A DNA stretch of 64,000 bases from DAOSCP01 sp035379625 (GTDB taxonomy: Bacteria > Bacteroidota > Ignavibacteria > Ignavibacteriales > DAOSCP01): contig DAOSVM010000003.1 of NCBI GenBank assembly GCA_035379625.1, positions 1-64,000 on the forward strand, read 5' to 3'. Numbering within the stretch: the first letter of the stretch is position 1; every line of letters starts with the position of its first letter. The translations under genes were made by a program, and so were the position numbers. The notes beneath the pieces were generated by a model. That model had not been told where the DNA came from. It saw only the letters and a list, made by a program, of their open reading frames with translations, and ran no database searches. Below, piece after piece: positions 44,534-53,031 of this stretch.

Positions 44534-44866
44534 TCACCAATTGAAAGATTTTTTTATAATTTTTGCATAAATATAGCCATTTTCAATTTTAATTTCATAA
44601 GAATTTATCCCTTTTCCACCATCTTGTCGCTTGCCTGTTTCTAAATTGAATTCCCAACCATGTGCTGGACATATAACACTTTTATTTTCAATAAAGCCGT
44701 CACAAAGAATAGAACGATGTTGGTGTGGGCATACGTTGTCAACAACATAAAATTTATCGTTTATTCTAAAAACTGCAACTTCAATATCTAAATCATCAAG
44801 ATAAAATTTTTGACCCTTAAAATCTTTTATATTTTCAACTGGGCAAATTTTTATATAGTTTTCCAT
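44534..44866 (-). CDS. Rieske [2Fe-2S] ferredoxin-like protein
   Basis: A 110-residue single-domain Rieske protein. The cluster ligands are CPHQH and CPAHGW (C-x-H ... C-x2-H) separated by about 17 residues, as in NirD-like and dioxygenase ferredoxins. No membrane segment. Immediately upstream of queG; a role in electron delivery to QueG is possible but not demonstrated by sequence. Divergent from rmlA. Confidence 0.85.
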   Translation of the reverse strand: MENYIKICPVENIKDFKGQKFYLDDLDIEVAVFRINDKFYVVDNVCPHQHRSILCDGFIENKSVICPAHGWEFNLETGKRQDGGKGINSYEIKIENGYIYAKIIKKSFNW

Positions 44867-44947
44867 AATATTTATTTTTTTTATTGAAATATACGTTTTT
44901 TTATGGTATTTTTCTCATAAATAATATTATTAATTGACGCTATATTA

Positions 44948-44967
44948 TTTGGCACACTAATTGATTA
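44948..44967 (+). promoter_or_regulatory. Sigma-54-like -24/-12 motif upstream of rmlA
   Basis: TTTGGCACACTAATTGATTA, ending 25 bases before ATG 44993. It has the GG of a -24 element (TTGGCAC) and TTGA where the -12 TTGC would be. An almost identical 20-mer lies before the gene at 59709. The -12 deviation makes sigma-54 use uncertain. Confidence 0.4.
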
Positions 44968-44992
44968 ATAATCAACAAATTAAGGATAATTT

Positions 44993-45862
44993 ATGAAGGG
45001 AATCATTCTAGCAGGTGGAGCCGGTACGAGATTGTACCCAATTACAAAATTATATAGCAAACAATTAACTATTATTTATGATAAGCCATTAATTTATTAT
45101 CCATTGTCAATATTAATGTTGGCAGGGATAAAGGATATTTTAATAATTTCGAATGCTGAAACCATTCCTCATTATAAAACTTTATTTGGCGATGGAAATG
45201 ATTTAGGATTAAATATAAATTATGCTGTTCAAGCTGCACCAAATGGCATTGCTGAAGCTTTTATAATAGGCGAAAATTTTATTGGAAAAGATAAAGTTAC
45301 TTTAATCCTTGGTGATAATATTTTTTATGGAAAATTAAATTTTATTTATAATGCGGTACAAAACCATAAGGAAGGTGGTATAGTCTTTGGTTATCCTGTA
45401 TCAGATCCCGAGCGTTACGGTGTCGTTGAATTTGATAAAAATGGGAATGTTCTATCAATTGAAGAAAAACCCAAACAACCTAAATCGAATTATGCTGTAC
45501 CTGGACTATATATATATGATAATGAAGTTGTAGAAATAGCAAAAAATTTAAAACCATCAGCCCGTGGAGAATTAGAAATCACTGATGTAAATAAAGAATA
45601 TTTACAAAAGGGGAAATTAAAAGTTGAATTGATTGGCCGTGGTGTTGCTTGGCTTGATACTGGTACACCCGAATCTTTATTGGAAGCCTCTTTGTTTTTC
45701 CAAACAATCGAAAAAAGGCAAGGTATGAAGGTTGCCTGCTTGGAAGAAATAGCTCTAAAAAATGATTTTATTACAAAAGAACAATTTACAAAATTATTAG
45801 AAAAAATGCCAAAATCTTATTATAGAGAGTACTTAGAAAAGATAATAAAAATGGAGTATTAA
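44993..45862 (+). CDS. rmlA: Glucose-1-phosphate thymidylyltransferase
   Basis: Nucleotidyltransferase of 289 residues that makes dTDP-glucose, first step of dTDP-rhamnose and other deoxysugars. Nucleotide-binding motif GIILAGGAGTRLYP, followed by SKQLTIIYDKPLIYYPLS, the metal-binding LGDNIFYG and sugar-contact IEEKPKQPKSNYAVPGLY and WLDTGTPESL. Length and motifs are those of RmlA/RfbA. Other rml genes are absent here. One base separates its stop from the start of the TPR gene. Confidence 0.94.
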   Translation: MKGIILAGGAGTRLYPITKLYSKQLTIIYDKPLIYYPLSILMLAGIKDILIISNAETIPHYKTLFGDGNDLGLNINYAVQAAPNGIAEAFIIGENFIGKDKVTLILGDNIFYGKLNFIYNAVQNHKEGGIVFGYPVSDPERYGVVEFDKNGNVLSIEEKPKQPKSNYAVPGLYIYDNEVVEIAKNLKPSARGELEITDVNKEYLQKGKLKVELIGRGVAWLDTGTPESLLEASLFFQTIEKRQGMKVACLEEIALKNDFITKEQFTKLLEKMPKSYYREYLEKIIKMEY

Positions 45863-45863
45863 A

Positions 45864-47489
45864 ATGGAAAATTACACAACCTTTGTTGATAAAGCTTATG
45901 ATAGTTATTCAAAAAAAGACTTTCATAAAGCTATAGAACTAATCAACGAAGCTGAAAAACTTTTACCTAAAGATGCATCTATTACTGAAGGTGCTAGCAT
46001 CTACAATTTCCGTGGTTTCTGTTATTTATCGTTAAATGAAATTGAAAAAGCAAAAGCTGAGTTCGAAGAAGCTTTAAACCTAAATCCCACCTCTCCACAA
46101 GCTTGTGTCGGTTTAGGTGAAGTTTTTTATTTAAATCGTAATGATGTTGAAGCAAAAAGAATGTATGAATACGCTTTAAATTACGATCCACAAAATCCAC
46201 TAGCTCTTGCTGGTCTTAAAAAAGTTAATGCTGAATTAGGCCTTAATCCAGAAGATAATTCCTTGATAGATAATAAAAATCAAGATTTAATTGATAGCTT
46301 AGTTGAAGAAGCATATCAATTATTTAATAAACGTAAATTTGAAGAAGCACTAATTAAACTTGCTGAAGTTGAAAAATTATATAAAGTCAGAACTGCAGAG
46401 GTTGAAAACTTCAAAGGTATTATTTATTTAGCATTAAATGACAAAAATAAAGCAAAATTGTCTTTTGAAGTTGCTCTTCAATTAAATCCTAAATCTTCCC
46501 AAGCTTGCGCTGGCTTAGGTGAAATTTTCTACTTAGAAAACAAAGATGAAGAAGCTAAAAAAATGTTCGAATGGGCTGTCTTCCATAATCCTCAAAATCC
46601 TATGGCTGTAAATGGATTAGCAAAAGTAAATAAAGCCCTTGGCAAACCTATTTATGATAACTCTCTTCAAGGTGATGAAATAAAGAAAAAATTAAACTTT
46701 GAAGTATTATTCGCTGATGCATATCAGGCTTTCCAAGATAAAAACTTCAATACTGCATTAGAAAGAATTGAAGAGTTTGAAAAAGCCGTTCGTGTTGCTG
46801 CATTAAATTTCAAAGGTTTTAATTATTTAGCATTAAATGATATTGAAAGCGCTAAAAAATGTTTTGAAGAAGCTCTCGAACTAGATGAGACATCCTCTCA
46901 AGCTTGTGCTGGCTTAGGTGAAATTTTCTACTTACAAAAAGATGATGTATCTGCAAAAAAAATGTATGAATTTGCAGTAGCATATAACCCGGAAAATAAA
47001 TTTGCCATTGAAGGTTTAGCTAAAGTAAACAAAAGCTTAAATTTACCCAAGGAACATAACAATTTAATAGTTGAAGATATTTTAAGCGATGAAAAATTAG
47101 CTGCTATGATTACTCAAGCATATGAAGCTTTCGATAAGAAAGATTACAAAGAAGCCTTACAAATTTTAAATGATTTTGAAAATAAAGCAATTGATTTATC
47201 AGTATCTGCTGATGTAAGTATTAAAAATTTTAAAGGCTATATATATTTAGGTTTAGGTGAAACAGAAAAAGCAAAAGAACAATTTGAAAGTGCTTTGGAA
47301 CTTGACCCTGAATCTTCCCAAGCTTGTGCTGGTTTAGGAGAATGTCTGTATATTGCTGGTGACGACCAAGCAGCTAAAAAAATGTTTGAGTGGAGCATAA
47401 AACATAACCCTGGTAATGAAGTTGCTTACGCTGGTTTGCATAAGGTAAATAAAAATTTAGGATTGCCTATAAACCATAAAAGTTTCTAA
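45864..47489 (+). CDS. TPR protein built of four homologous modules
   Basis: A 541-residue soluble protein with no signal peptide. Four modules of ~130 residues repeat in tandem, each with about three TPR helices pairs: a (D/E)AY..F..K.F..AL start, an AKxxFExALxLxPxSSQACAGLGE centre and an A(K/R)(K/R)M(F/Y)E(W/Y)A...NPxN...GLxKVNKxLGLP end. The SSQAC-GLGE signature occurs in all four. Such solenoids bind partner proteins or peptides. Directly after rmlA and followed by its own terminator, so probably co-transcribed; a role in polysaccharide assembly is only suggested by position. Confidence 0.82.
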   Translation: MENYTTFVDKAYDSYSKKDFHKAIELINEAEKLLPKDASITEGASIYNFRGFCYLSLNEIEKAKAEFEEALNLNPTSPQACVGLGEVFYLNRNDVEAKRMYEYALNYDPQNPLALAGLKKVNAELGLNPEDNSLIDNKNQDLIDSLVEEAYQLFNKRKFEEALIKLAEVEKLYKVRTAEVENFKGIIYLALNDKNKAKLSFEVALQLNPKSSQACAGLGEIFYLENKDEEAKKMFEWAVFHNPQNPMAVNGLAKVNKALGKPIYDNSLQGDEIKKKLNFEVLFADAYQAFQDKNFNTALERIEEFEKAVRVAALNFKGFNYLALNDIESAKKCFEEALELDETSSQACAGLGEIFYLQKDDVSAKKMYEFAVAYNPENKFAIEGLAKVNKSLNLPKEHNNLIVEDILSDEKLAAMITQAYEAFDKKDYKEALQILNDFENKAIDLSVSADVSIKNFKGYIYLGLGETEKAKEQFESALELDPESSQACAGLGECLYIAGDDQAAKKMFEWSIKHNPGNEVAYAGLHKVNKNLGLPINHKSF

Positions 47490-47518
47490 TTTTATCAAAT
47501 ATAAAATTAATCAATATT

Positions 47519-47547
47519 AAAGCTGTCATTTACGACAGCTTTTTATT
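47519..47547 (+). terminator. Terminator after the TPR gene
   Basis: Stem AGCTGTC/GACAGCT with loop ATTTAC, followed by a T-rich tract. Confidence 0.85.
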
Positions 47548-47600
47548 TTTTAAATTTTTTATTATTAATGATTTTTTAAAAATTAAATTTTAGGAGATCT

Positions 47601-49079
47601 ATGAATATCTTAAGAAAAAAAACAATAGAACAATCAATAGCCGAAACAGAAGGTAAACATCAGTTAAAAAAAGTATTAGGCCCATGGGCGTTAATTAGTT
47701 TTGGTATTGGTTGTATAATTGGTACTGGTATTTTTGTTTTAACAGGTATCGCTGCTCACGATAAAGCTGGCCCTGCTCTTATTTTATCCTTTGTTCTTGC
47801 TGGTATTGTAACAATAATTTCTGCTCTTTGCTATGCAGAGTTTGCATCAATGGTACCTGTTGCTGGTTCAACCTACTCATATTCTTATATTACTTTAGGG
47901 GAATTATTCGCATGGATTATCGGTTGGGATTTAATTTTAGAATACACTGTTGCAGCAGCTGCTGTAGCTCACGGATGGTCTCATTATTTACAAAACTTAC
48001 TAGCATTATTCAAAATCAATTTCCCATCTTTCTTAAGTAAAGCCCCTTTCGACTTGGATATTAATACCGGCCAAATGATTTTTACTGGTTCTTATTTCGA
48101 CCTTCTTTCAGTTTTGATCATTACTACTCTTAGTATTATTCTTATTCGTGGAATGAAAGAATCCTCTAAATTAAACAATATTATGGTTATTGTTAAATTA
48201 GCTATTATTTTGCTTGTTATTTTTGTTGGCGCTTTTTACATAGATTTTAATAATTATTTCCCGTTCGCTCCTTTCGGATATGGCGGTATTTCTATTTTTG
48301 GAAAAACAATTTGGGGCAGTGTCGATGGCGCTGGCCAGCCCGTCGGAGTTATCGCAGGCGCTGCAATAGCTTTTTTCGCATACATCGGTTTTGATGCCGT
48401 TTCCACTAGCGCCGAAGAAACCAAAAATCCTGCGCGTGATCTCCCCTTCGGAATTATCGGATCATTACTCATAAGTACAATTTTATACATCGCTGTTACT
48501 GCTGTTTTAACAGGTATGGTAAAATACAACCAAATCGATTTAGATGCCCCTATTGCTAAAGCTTTCGAAGCTCACGGCTTACACGGTATACAATTTATTA
48601 TCGATATTGGCGCTCTTACAGGTATAACATCAGTAATTTTAGTCTTATTAATTGGGCAAACAAGAATATTTTTCGCTATGTCTCGTGATGGCTTATTACC
48701 CAAAAAACTTTTCAGCGAAGTTCATCCTAAATTCAAAACACCTTATAAATCAACAATATTAACAGGTTTAATTGTATCAATTTTAGCAGGATTTATACCT
48801 TTAAGAATTTTATCTGAACTAGTTAACATTGGCACACTATTAGCCTTCGTAATAATTTCTGTAGCAATAATTGTATTAAGATATAAACTACCCAATATTC
48901 ATAGACCTTTCAAAGTACCTTTTGGTATAACTCTACCTATATTAGGCGTCCTTTTCAATCTAATTTTAATGTTCTCATTACCAGTAGATAATTGGTTAAG
49001 ACTTTTTGTATGGCTAGCAATAGGCTTAATCATCTATTTCCTTTATGGTAGAAACCACAGCATTCTTAATAAACAATAA
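47601..49079 (+). CDS. APC-family amino acid permease
   Basis: A 492-residue cationic-amino-acid-transporter-like permease with about twelve membrane helices. The helix-1 substrate motif is GIGCIIGTGIFVLTG, helix 6 region reads FFAYIGFDAVSTSAEETKNPARDLP, and the consensus VPVAGSTYSYSYI is present. Probably imports amino acids by proton or exchange coupling; substrate unknown. A strong ribosome site (TAGGAG) precedes the start. A ~140-bp stretch (about 48310-48450) has GC near 50-60% and G/C-ending codons unlike the rest of the gene. Confidence 0.88.
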   Translation: MNILRKKTIEQSIAETEGKHQLKKVLGPWALISFGIGCIIGTGIFVLTGIAAHDKAGPALILSFVLAGIVTIISALCYAEFASMVPVAGSTYSYSYITLGELFAWIIGWDLILEYTVAAAAVAHGWSHYLQNLLALFKINFPSFLSKAPFDLDINTGQMIFTGSYFDLLSVLIITTLSIILIRGMKESSKLNNIMVIVKLAIILLVIFVGAFYIDFNNYFPFAPFGYGGISIFGKTIWGSVDGAGQPVGVIAGAAIAFFAYIGFDAVSTSAEETKNPARDLPFGIIGSLLISTILYIAVTAVLTGMVKYNQIDLDAPIAKAFEAHGLHGIQFIIDIGALTGITSVILVLLIGQTRIFFAMSRDGLLPKKLFSEVHPKFKTPYKSTILTGLIVSILAGFIPLRILSELVNIGTLLAFVIISVAIIVLRYKLPNIHRPFKVPFGITLPILGVLFNLILMFSLPVDNWLRLFVWLAIGLIIYFLYGRNHSILNKQ

Positions 49080-49087
49080 ATATTATT

Positions 49088-49113
49088 GCTCTCTTTCGAA
49101 GGGAGCTTTTTTT
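49088..49113 (+). terminator. Amino acid permease terminator
   Basis: Stem GCTCTCTT/AAGGGAGC with a short loop, followed by seven T, five bases before element B. Confidence 0.85.
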
Positions 49114-49142
49114 ATATATTAGCTCAGACAGTATAAGCTTAA

Positions 49143-49195
49143 GCCCCTTGCAGCTTGAAGAAAGCCGCAAGGGGCAGCGGGCCGGAACGGCCCGC
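49143..49195 (-). other. GC-rich hairpins B3 and B2
   Basis: B3 (49143-49175): 14-position stem starting GCCCCTTGC; on the plus strand it has one A.C mismatch, on the minus strand a G.U pair. One inner pair is swapped (A-T in A3, T-A here), a compensatory change. B2 (49177-49195) is identical to A2 when inverted. Confidence 0.75.
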
Positions 49196-49501
49196 TAAAA
49201 TGATAAACCCTAACATAAGCAACACCTCAGATACTCAGAAAGTTAAACCTAATATGTTATCGACTAAATAAAAATACAATTTTAAGATTACACAAATTCC
49301 AAAATTATTACTACAAAAAAGCAAACTCAAATTTACCATCTTCATAAACGTGCTTACCACTCCCCCGGGCAAAAAAATTGCTTCCGAAATGATAAAAATT
49401 ATTTTTTTATTTTTATTTGCTGCTAAATTGTTATTTCTGCTCTTTTTATAATTTTATTGTAATTAGAATTGTATCGTAAATACAATATCTTTGCCAATAA
49501 T

Positions 49502-49634
49502 ATATCGTATATACAATAATATAGTAAGAGCAAATATATTTTTTGAAATTGCAATTATATCGTATATACAATAATATCGTGGATACAAATATTTTTTAAA
49601 GAACTACCAATATATCGTATTCGCAATTATTTTG
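49502..49634 (-). repeat. 55-bp tandem repeats in element B
   Basis: The core ATATCGTATATACAATAAT or close variants recurs with its C at 49506, 49561 and 49616, exactly 55 bp apart. Read on the minus strand the units match the repeats of element A (TTGTATATACGATATA core). A further partial core is at 49472-49488, out of register. Confidence 0.75.
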
Positions 49635-49808
49635 TATGGCCTATTATATTGCAATAACGATATTTATTTACTCCCTTTTTACGTAAGCTAATTTTTCATA
49701 GAAAAATATTAAAACAACATTTAGTTATTTATTTAAATGTAAAAATATAAAACATATTGTTCAAATCTATTGAAAGGTCTTGGTGAAAATATTTTTGGGC
49801 GTCAGCCC

Positions 49809-49834
49809 GCCCGTGCGCCGCTCGGCGCACGGGC
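49809..49834 (-). other. GC-rich hairpin B1
   Basis: Perfect 10-bp stem GCCCGTGCGC/GCGCACGGGC with six-base loop, counterpart of A1. Confidence 0.8.
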
Positions 49835-49881
49835 TTTATGCTTACACCGTCTGAGCTAATAAAGAGTACTTTTTTAAAAAT

Positions 49882-49912
49882 AAAAAAAGCAAGCTCGCTT
49901 ACGCTCGCCTGC
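49882..49912 (-). terminator. RND transporter terminator
   Basis: On the minus strand GCAGGCGAGC ... GCGAGCTTGC stem-loop followed by seven T, 21 bases after the RND stop. Its sequence closely resembles the sdhB terminator beside element A. Confidence 0.75.
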
Positions 49913-49933
49913 TTTTCAATTAACACTTACATT

Positions 49934-52900
49934 TTATTTGAAATACCTTGCCCTAATTTTATCAACTGTATTGTAAACAATCGGAACAATAACTAATGTT
50001 AAAAATAATGAACTAGTCAATCCACCAACCAAAACCATTCCTAAGCCTGATTTTGCCTCACTACCTGCTGATGTAGATAAAGCTATTGGTAACATGCCAA
50101 AAACTAAAGAGAAAGTAGTCATCAAAATTGGTCTTAATCTTGTTTTACCTGCTTCAAGCAAAGCATCAAATGTTGGCATATTATGTTCAATTTTCATTTG
50201 GTTTGTTCTATCAACAAGTAATATTGCGTTTTTAGCCACTAATCCTACAAGAGTAATAATGCCAATCATCGAATATATACCTATACTCTTCATAGAAAGA
50301 GCTAATGCCAAAAATGCACCAACAGCCGCCAATGGTATTGAAAATAGCACAACAAATGGATAAATATATGAATTATATAAAGCAACCATAATTAAATACA
50401 CAAACAAAATTCCGCCTGCCAATGCGTATAGTAAACTACGCATAGAATCAGCTAGATTTTTTTGCTCACCTGTAAATTCATATGTAATATCACCAGGGAA
50501 TTGAATTTGTTTAACTCTCTTAATTATTTCTTGAGCAACAACACCGCTTGATTTCCCAAAAACATTTGAACTAATAGTCACTGATGCAATTCTATCATAT
50601 CTTTCCAATTTTGATGGACCAGTAGTAATCCAAATATTGGCCACTTGTTGCAATTCAACCGGTTTCCCAAGTTGATTTATAATTGTAAATCTTTTAATAT
50701 CTTCAGGTTTAAATTTATCGAAATTATCTAGTGCTATCTTTAAATTATAATCCGTACCATTGATTGTGTATTTTGCTTCATCATCACCAGTTAAAGCAAT
50801 TCTTAAATTTTGAGATATTTCACCAATTGTAAGTTTATATTGCGCTAGTTTATCTCTTTGAATATCGATATTCAATTCTGGATTTCCATCCTCAGTAGAT
50901 AAACGTACATCACTTGTACCTTCAACCTGCTGTGCAATATCAACAATTTTTTTAGCAGCTTCTAACACTTGTGAATAATTTGTCCCCTTAACTAATATCT
51001 CAATTGGTGACCTATTAGATGTACCAAACAAACCAACTGGCGCTACTCTTACTTTAATACCAGGGAAAACAGCCAATTTTAGCTTTATATCTTGAGCCAA
51101 ATCATCAGAAGATTGTGATCTTTCTTTTTTATCAACTAATGAAACCAGAACTTCAGCCGTATTAGTCTTGGAAAAAGTCAACAATGCTCCGCCACTTGCT
51201 CCAACATTTGTAATAATTTTATTTACTTCTGGAATTTTGCGCAATTCGTTTTCAATTATTTGGACTTGTCTATTTGTCTCTTCTATTGTAACACCTGGTT
51301 GTAATTCAACTGTAACAATAATTTCCCCTCTATCAACAGGTGGGAAAAATTCAAATCCAATAAACCCTAATGGAAATAACATAAACGATGCCAATGTAAT
51401 AATAACCACAAATGTTGCAACTTTTTTGGGGCTCCTTAATGCCCAGGATAAAATTTTTTGATATAAAACTTCAAAACGTTTAAATTGATTTTCAAACCAA
51501 ATTGCAAATCTTCCTAAAAAACTTTTGGCATCAAAATGCTCAAGTTTAGAAAATCGTGATGCTAAAGTAGGTGTAACAGTAAAGGAAACAAATAAACTCA
51601 TCAAAGTCGAAAAAACAACTACTAAAGCATAGTGTCTTAAGCAGTTTCCTATAATATCGGTAATTAGTGCCAATGGTACAAAAACTACTACATCTACAAG
51701 TGTTATAGATAAAGCTGCAAAACCTATTTCGTTTCTACCTTTTAACGCTGCCTCACGTTGATCTTCCCCCATCTCTAAATGTCTATGTATATTTTCAAGA
51801 ACTACAATTGAATCATCCACCAAAATACCAATTACCAAAGACATTGCTAATAATGTAATGTTATTCAATGTAAAATCGAATAAATACATTAAGAAAAATG
51901 TTGAAATTAATGAAGTAGGAATTGATACCAACACAATAAAAGAATTTCTAATACTATGTAAAAAGAAAAACATAACTATAGCTACAAGAATAACAGCCAT
52001 AAATAAATCAAATTTAACAGCATTAGCAGAATCAATAATAAAAGTAGATGCATCTTGAGCAATTGTAAATTTTAATCCAACGTTTTTATACTCTTCTTCA
52101 AGCTTTATAATTTCCTTTTTAATTTCATTACTGACCTCTACCGTATTCCCATCAGATTGTTTAACAACCAGCATACCAATTGCTGTATTTCCATTTAACC
52201 TATAAACATTTGATAAATCAATACTTCCGTCAGATACATCAGCAATATCCTTTATTTTAATATCACCACCTTGTTTTGATTTACCAATTATTTGTTCTTT
52301 TATAGTATTAATATTATCAAATTTCCCTGCAACTCTTACAACATATTGATTATCATAGCCTTTTATATTTCCTGTTGGGAAATCCAAGTTCTGATTTTTA
52401 ATAATCTGCGTAACATTGAAAAGATTTAAATTATATGCTTTTAACTTATCTGCATTTACATTTATTTTTATTTCTCTTTCATTGGCACCAATAAGAGAAA
52501 CTAAACCAACTCCTTTTAGTTTAGTAAATCTTGGTTGAATTTTATCTTTAATAAACTGCGTAAATTCTTTTTCATCCAAATTAGAATTTAAAGTCAATCT
52601 TAAAACAGGAATCTCATCAAACGATATTTTAGATATTACCGGTTGTTTTGCAGTTGAAGGAAGTTCATTCAATATTTGGTTAATTTTTCTCTGTGCTTCC
52701 TGGAGTGATTTATCTATATCTGCATCCATATCAAATTCCACAACAACTAAAGAAAAACCCTCCGATGATGTTGAACGTATTGCAGAAATTTTTTCTATTC
52801 CAGTTATAGCATCCTCAATAACTTTTGTAACCGAATTTTCAACCGAGTTTGGGGAACCACCCGGATAAACTGTTTGTATTGTTATTACCGGTGCTGTTAA

Positions 52901-53017
52901 CTTCGGTAATAAATCATAATTTAGTTGTAGATATCCATAAATACCCAATACCGATAAAACTGAAAATATAACTACAACTATTGTTGGCCTTTTTATTGAA
53001 AGTTCTGTTATTGTCAT
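49934..53017 (-). CDS. RND efflux transporter, HAE1/AcrB type
   Basis: Inner membrane proton-driven pump of 1,027 residues with twelve helices and two large periplasmic loops. The N-terminal MTITELSIKRPTIVVVIFS is typical. The helix-4 proton-relay aspartates are in GILVDDSIVVLENIHRH and the helix-10 lysine in GLVAKNAILLVDRTN. Works with the adaptor and TolC-like protein encoded just upstream to expel drugs, dyes or lipids; substrate cannot be deduced. Fourth gene of the marR-OMF-MFP-RND operon, 14 bp after the adaptor gene; terminator follows. Confidence 0.93.
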   Translation of the reverse strand: MTITELSIKRPTIVVVIFSVLSVLGIYGYLQLNYDLLPKLTAPVITIQTVYPGGSPNSVENSVTKVIEDAITGIEKISAIRSTSSEGFSLVVVEFDMDADIDKSLQEAQRKINQILNELPSTAKQPVISKISFDEIPVLRLTLNSNLDEKEFTQFIKDKIQPRFTKLKGVGLVSLIGANEREIKINVNADKLKAYNLNLFNVTQIIKNQNLDFPTGNIKGYDNQYVVRVAGKFDNINTIKEQIIGKSKQGGDIKIKDIADVSDGSIDLSNVYRLNGNTAIGMLVVKQSDGNTVEVSNEIKKEIIKLEEEYKNVGLKFTIAQDASTFIIDSANAVKFDLFMAVILVAIVMFFFLHSIRNSFIVLVSIPTSLISTFFLMYLFDFTLNNITLLAMSLVIGILVDDSIVVLENIHRHLEMGEDQREAALKGRNEIGFAALSITLVDVVVFVPLALITDIIGNCLRHYALVVVFSTLMSLFVSFTVTPTLASRFSKLEHFDAKSFLGRFAIWFENQFKRFEVLYQKILSWALRSPKKVATFVVIITLASFMLFPLGFIGFEFFPPVDRGEIIVTVELQPGVTIEETNRQVQIIENELRKIPEVNKIITNVGASGGALLTFSKTNTAEVLVSLVDKKERSQSSDDLAQDIKLKLAVFPGIKVRVAPVGLFGTSNRSPIEILVKGTNYSQVLEAAKKIVDIAQQVEGTSDVRLSTEDGNPELNIDIQRDKLAQYKLTIGEISQNLRIALTGDDEAKYTINGTDYNLKIALDNFDKFKPEDIKRFTIINQLGKPVELQQVANIWITTGPSKLERYDRIASVTISSNVFGKSSGVVAQEIIKRVKQIQFPGDITYEFTGEQKNLADSMRSLLYALAGGILFVYLIMVALYNSYIYPFVVLFSIPLAAVGAFLALALSMKSIGIYSMIGIITLVGLVAKNAILLVDRTNQMKIEHNMPTFDALLEAGKTRLRPILMTTFSLVFGMLPIALSTSAGSEAKSGLGMVLVGGLTSSLFLTLVIVPIVYNTVDKIRARYFK

Positions 53018-53031
53018 TGTTATTCATTCCC

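Larger units (their letters stand above)
49119..49859 (-). repeat. Structured repeat element B (inverted homologue of A)
   Basis: A 741-bp element with TTAGCTCAGACAGTATAAGC at its left end and TGCTTACACCGTCTGAGCTA at its right end. The left GC hairpins (49143-49175, 49177-49195) match A3 and A2 of element A; the right hairpin (49809-49834) matches A1. Beyond that hairpin GGCTGACGCC...AAAAATAT corresponds to GGCTAACGCC...AAAAATAT in A. The middle has three 55-bp repeats. Relative to A it is inverted and about 200 bp longer. The spacer sequences outside hairpins and repeats are mostly diverged. Strand - is given because there the non-canonical pairs become G.U. Confidence 0.8.
49080..49933. other. 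Non-coding region holding element B between two convergent terminators
   Basis: Contains the permease terminator, element B and the RND transporter terminator. I see no credible coding frame; a 65-codon minus-strand frame at 49729-49926 reads through the GC hairpin and terminator. Confidence 0.7.

Noticed and set aside
48254..48529. Minus-strand 91-codon frame opposite the permease gene
   Set aside because: It is an antisense shadow made possible by the local GC-rich patch; the plus-strand frame encodes conserved permease helices.
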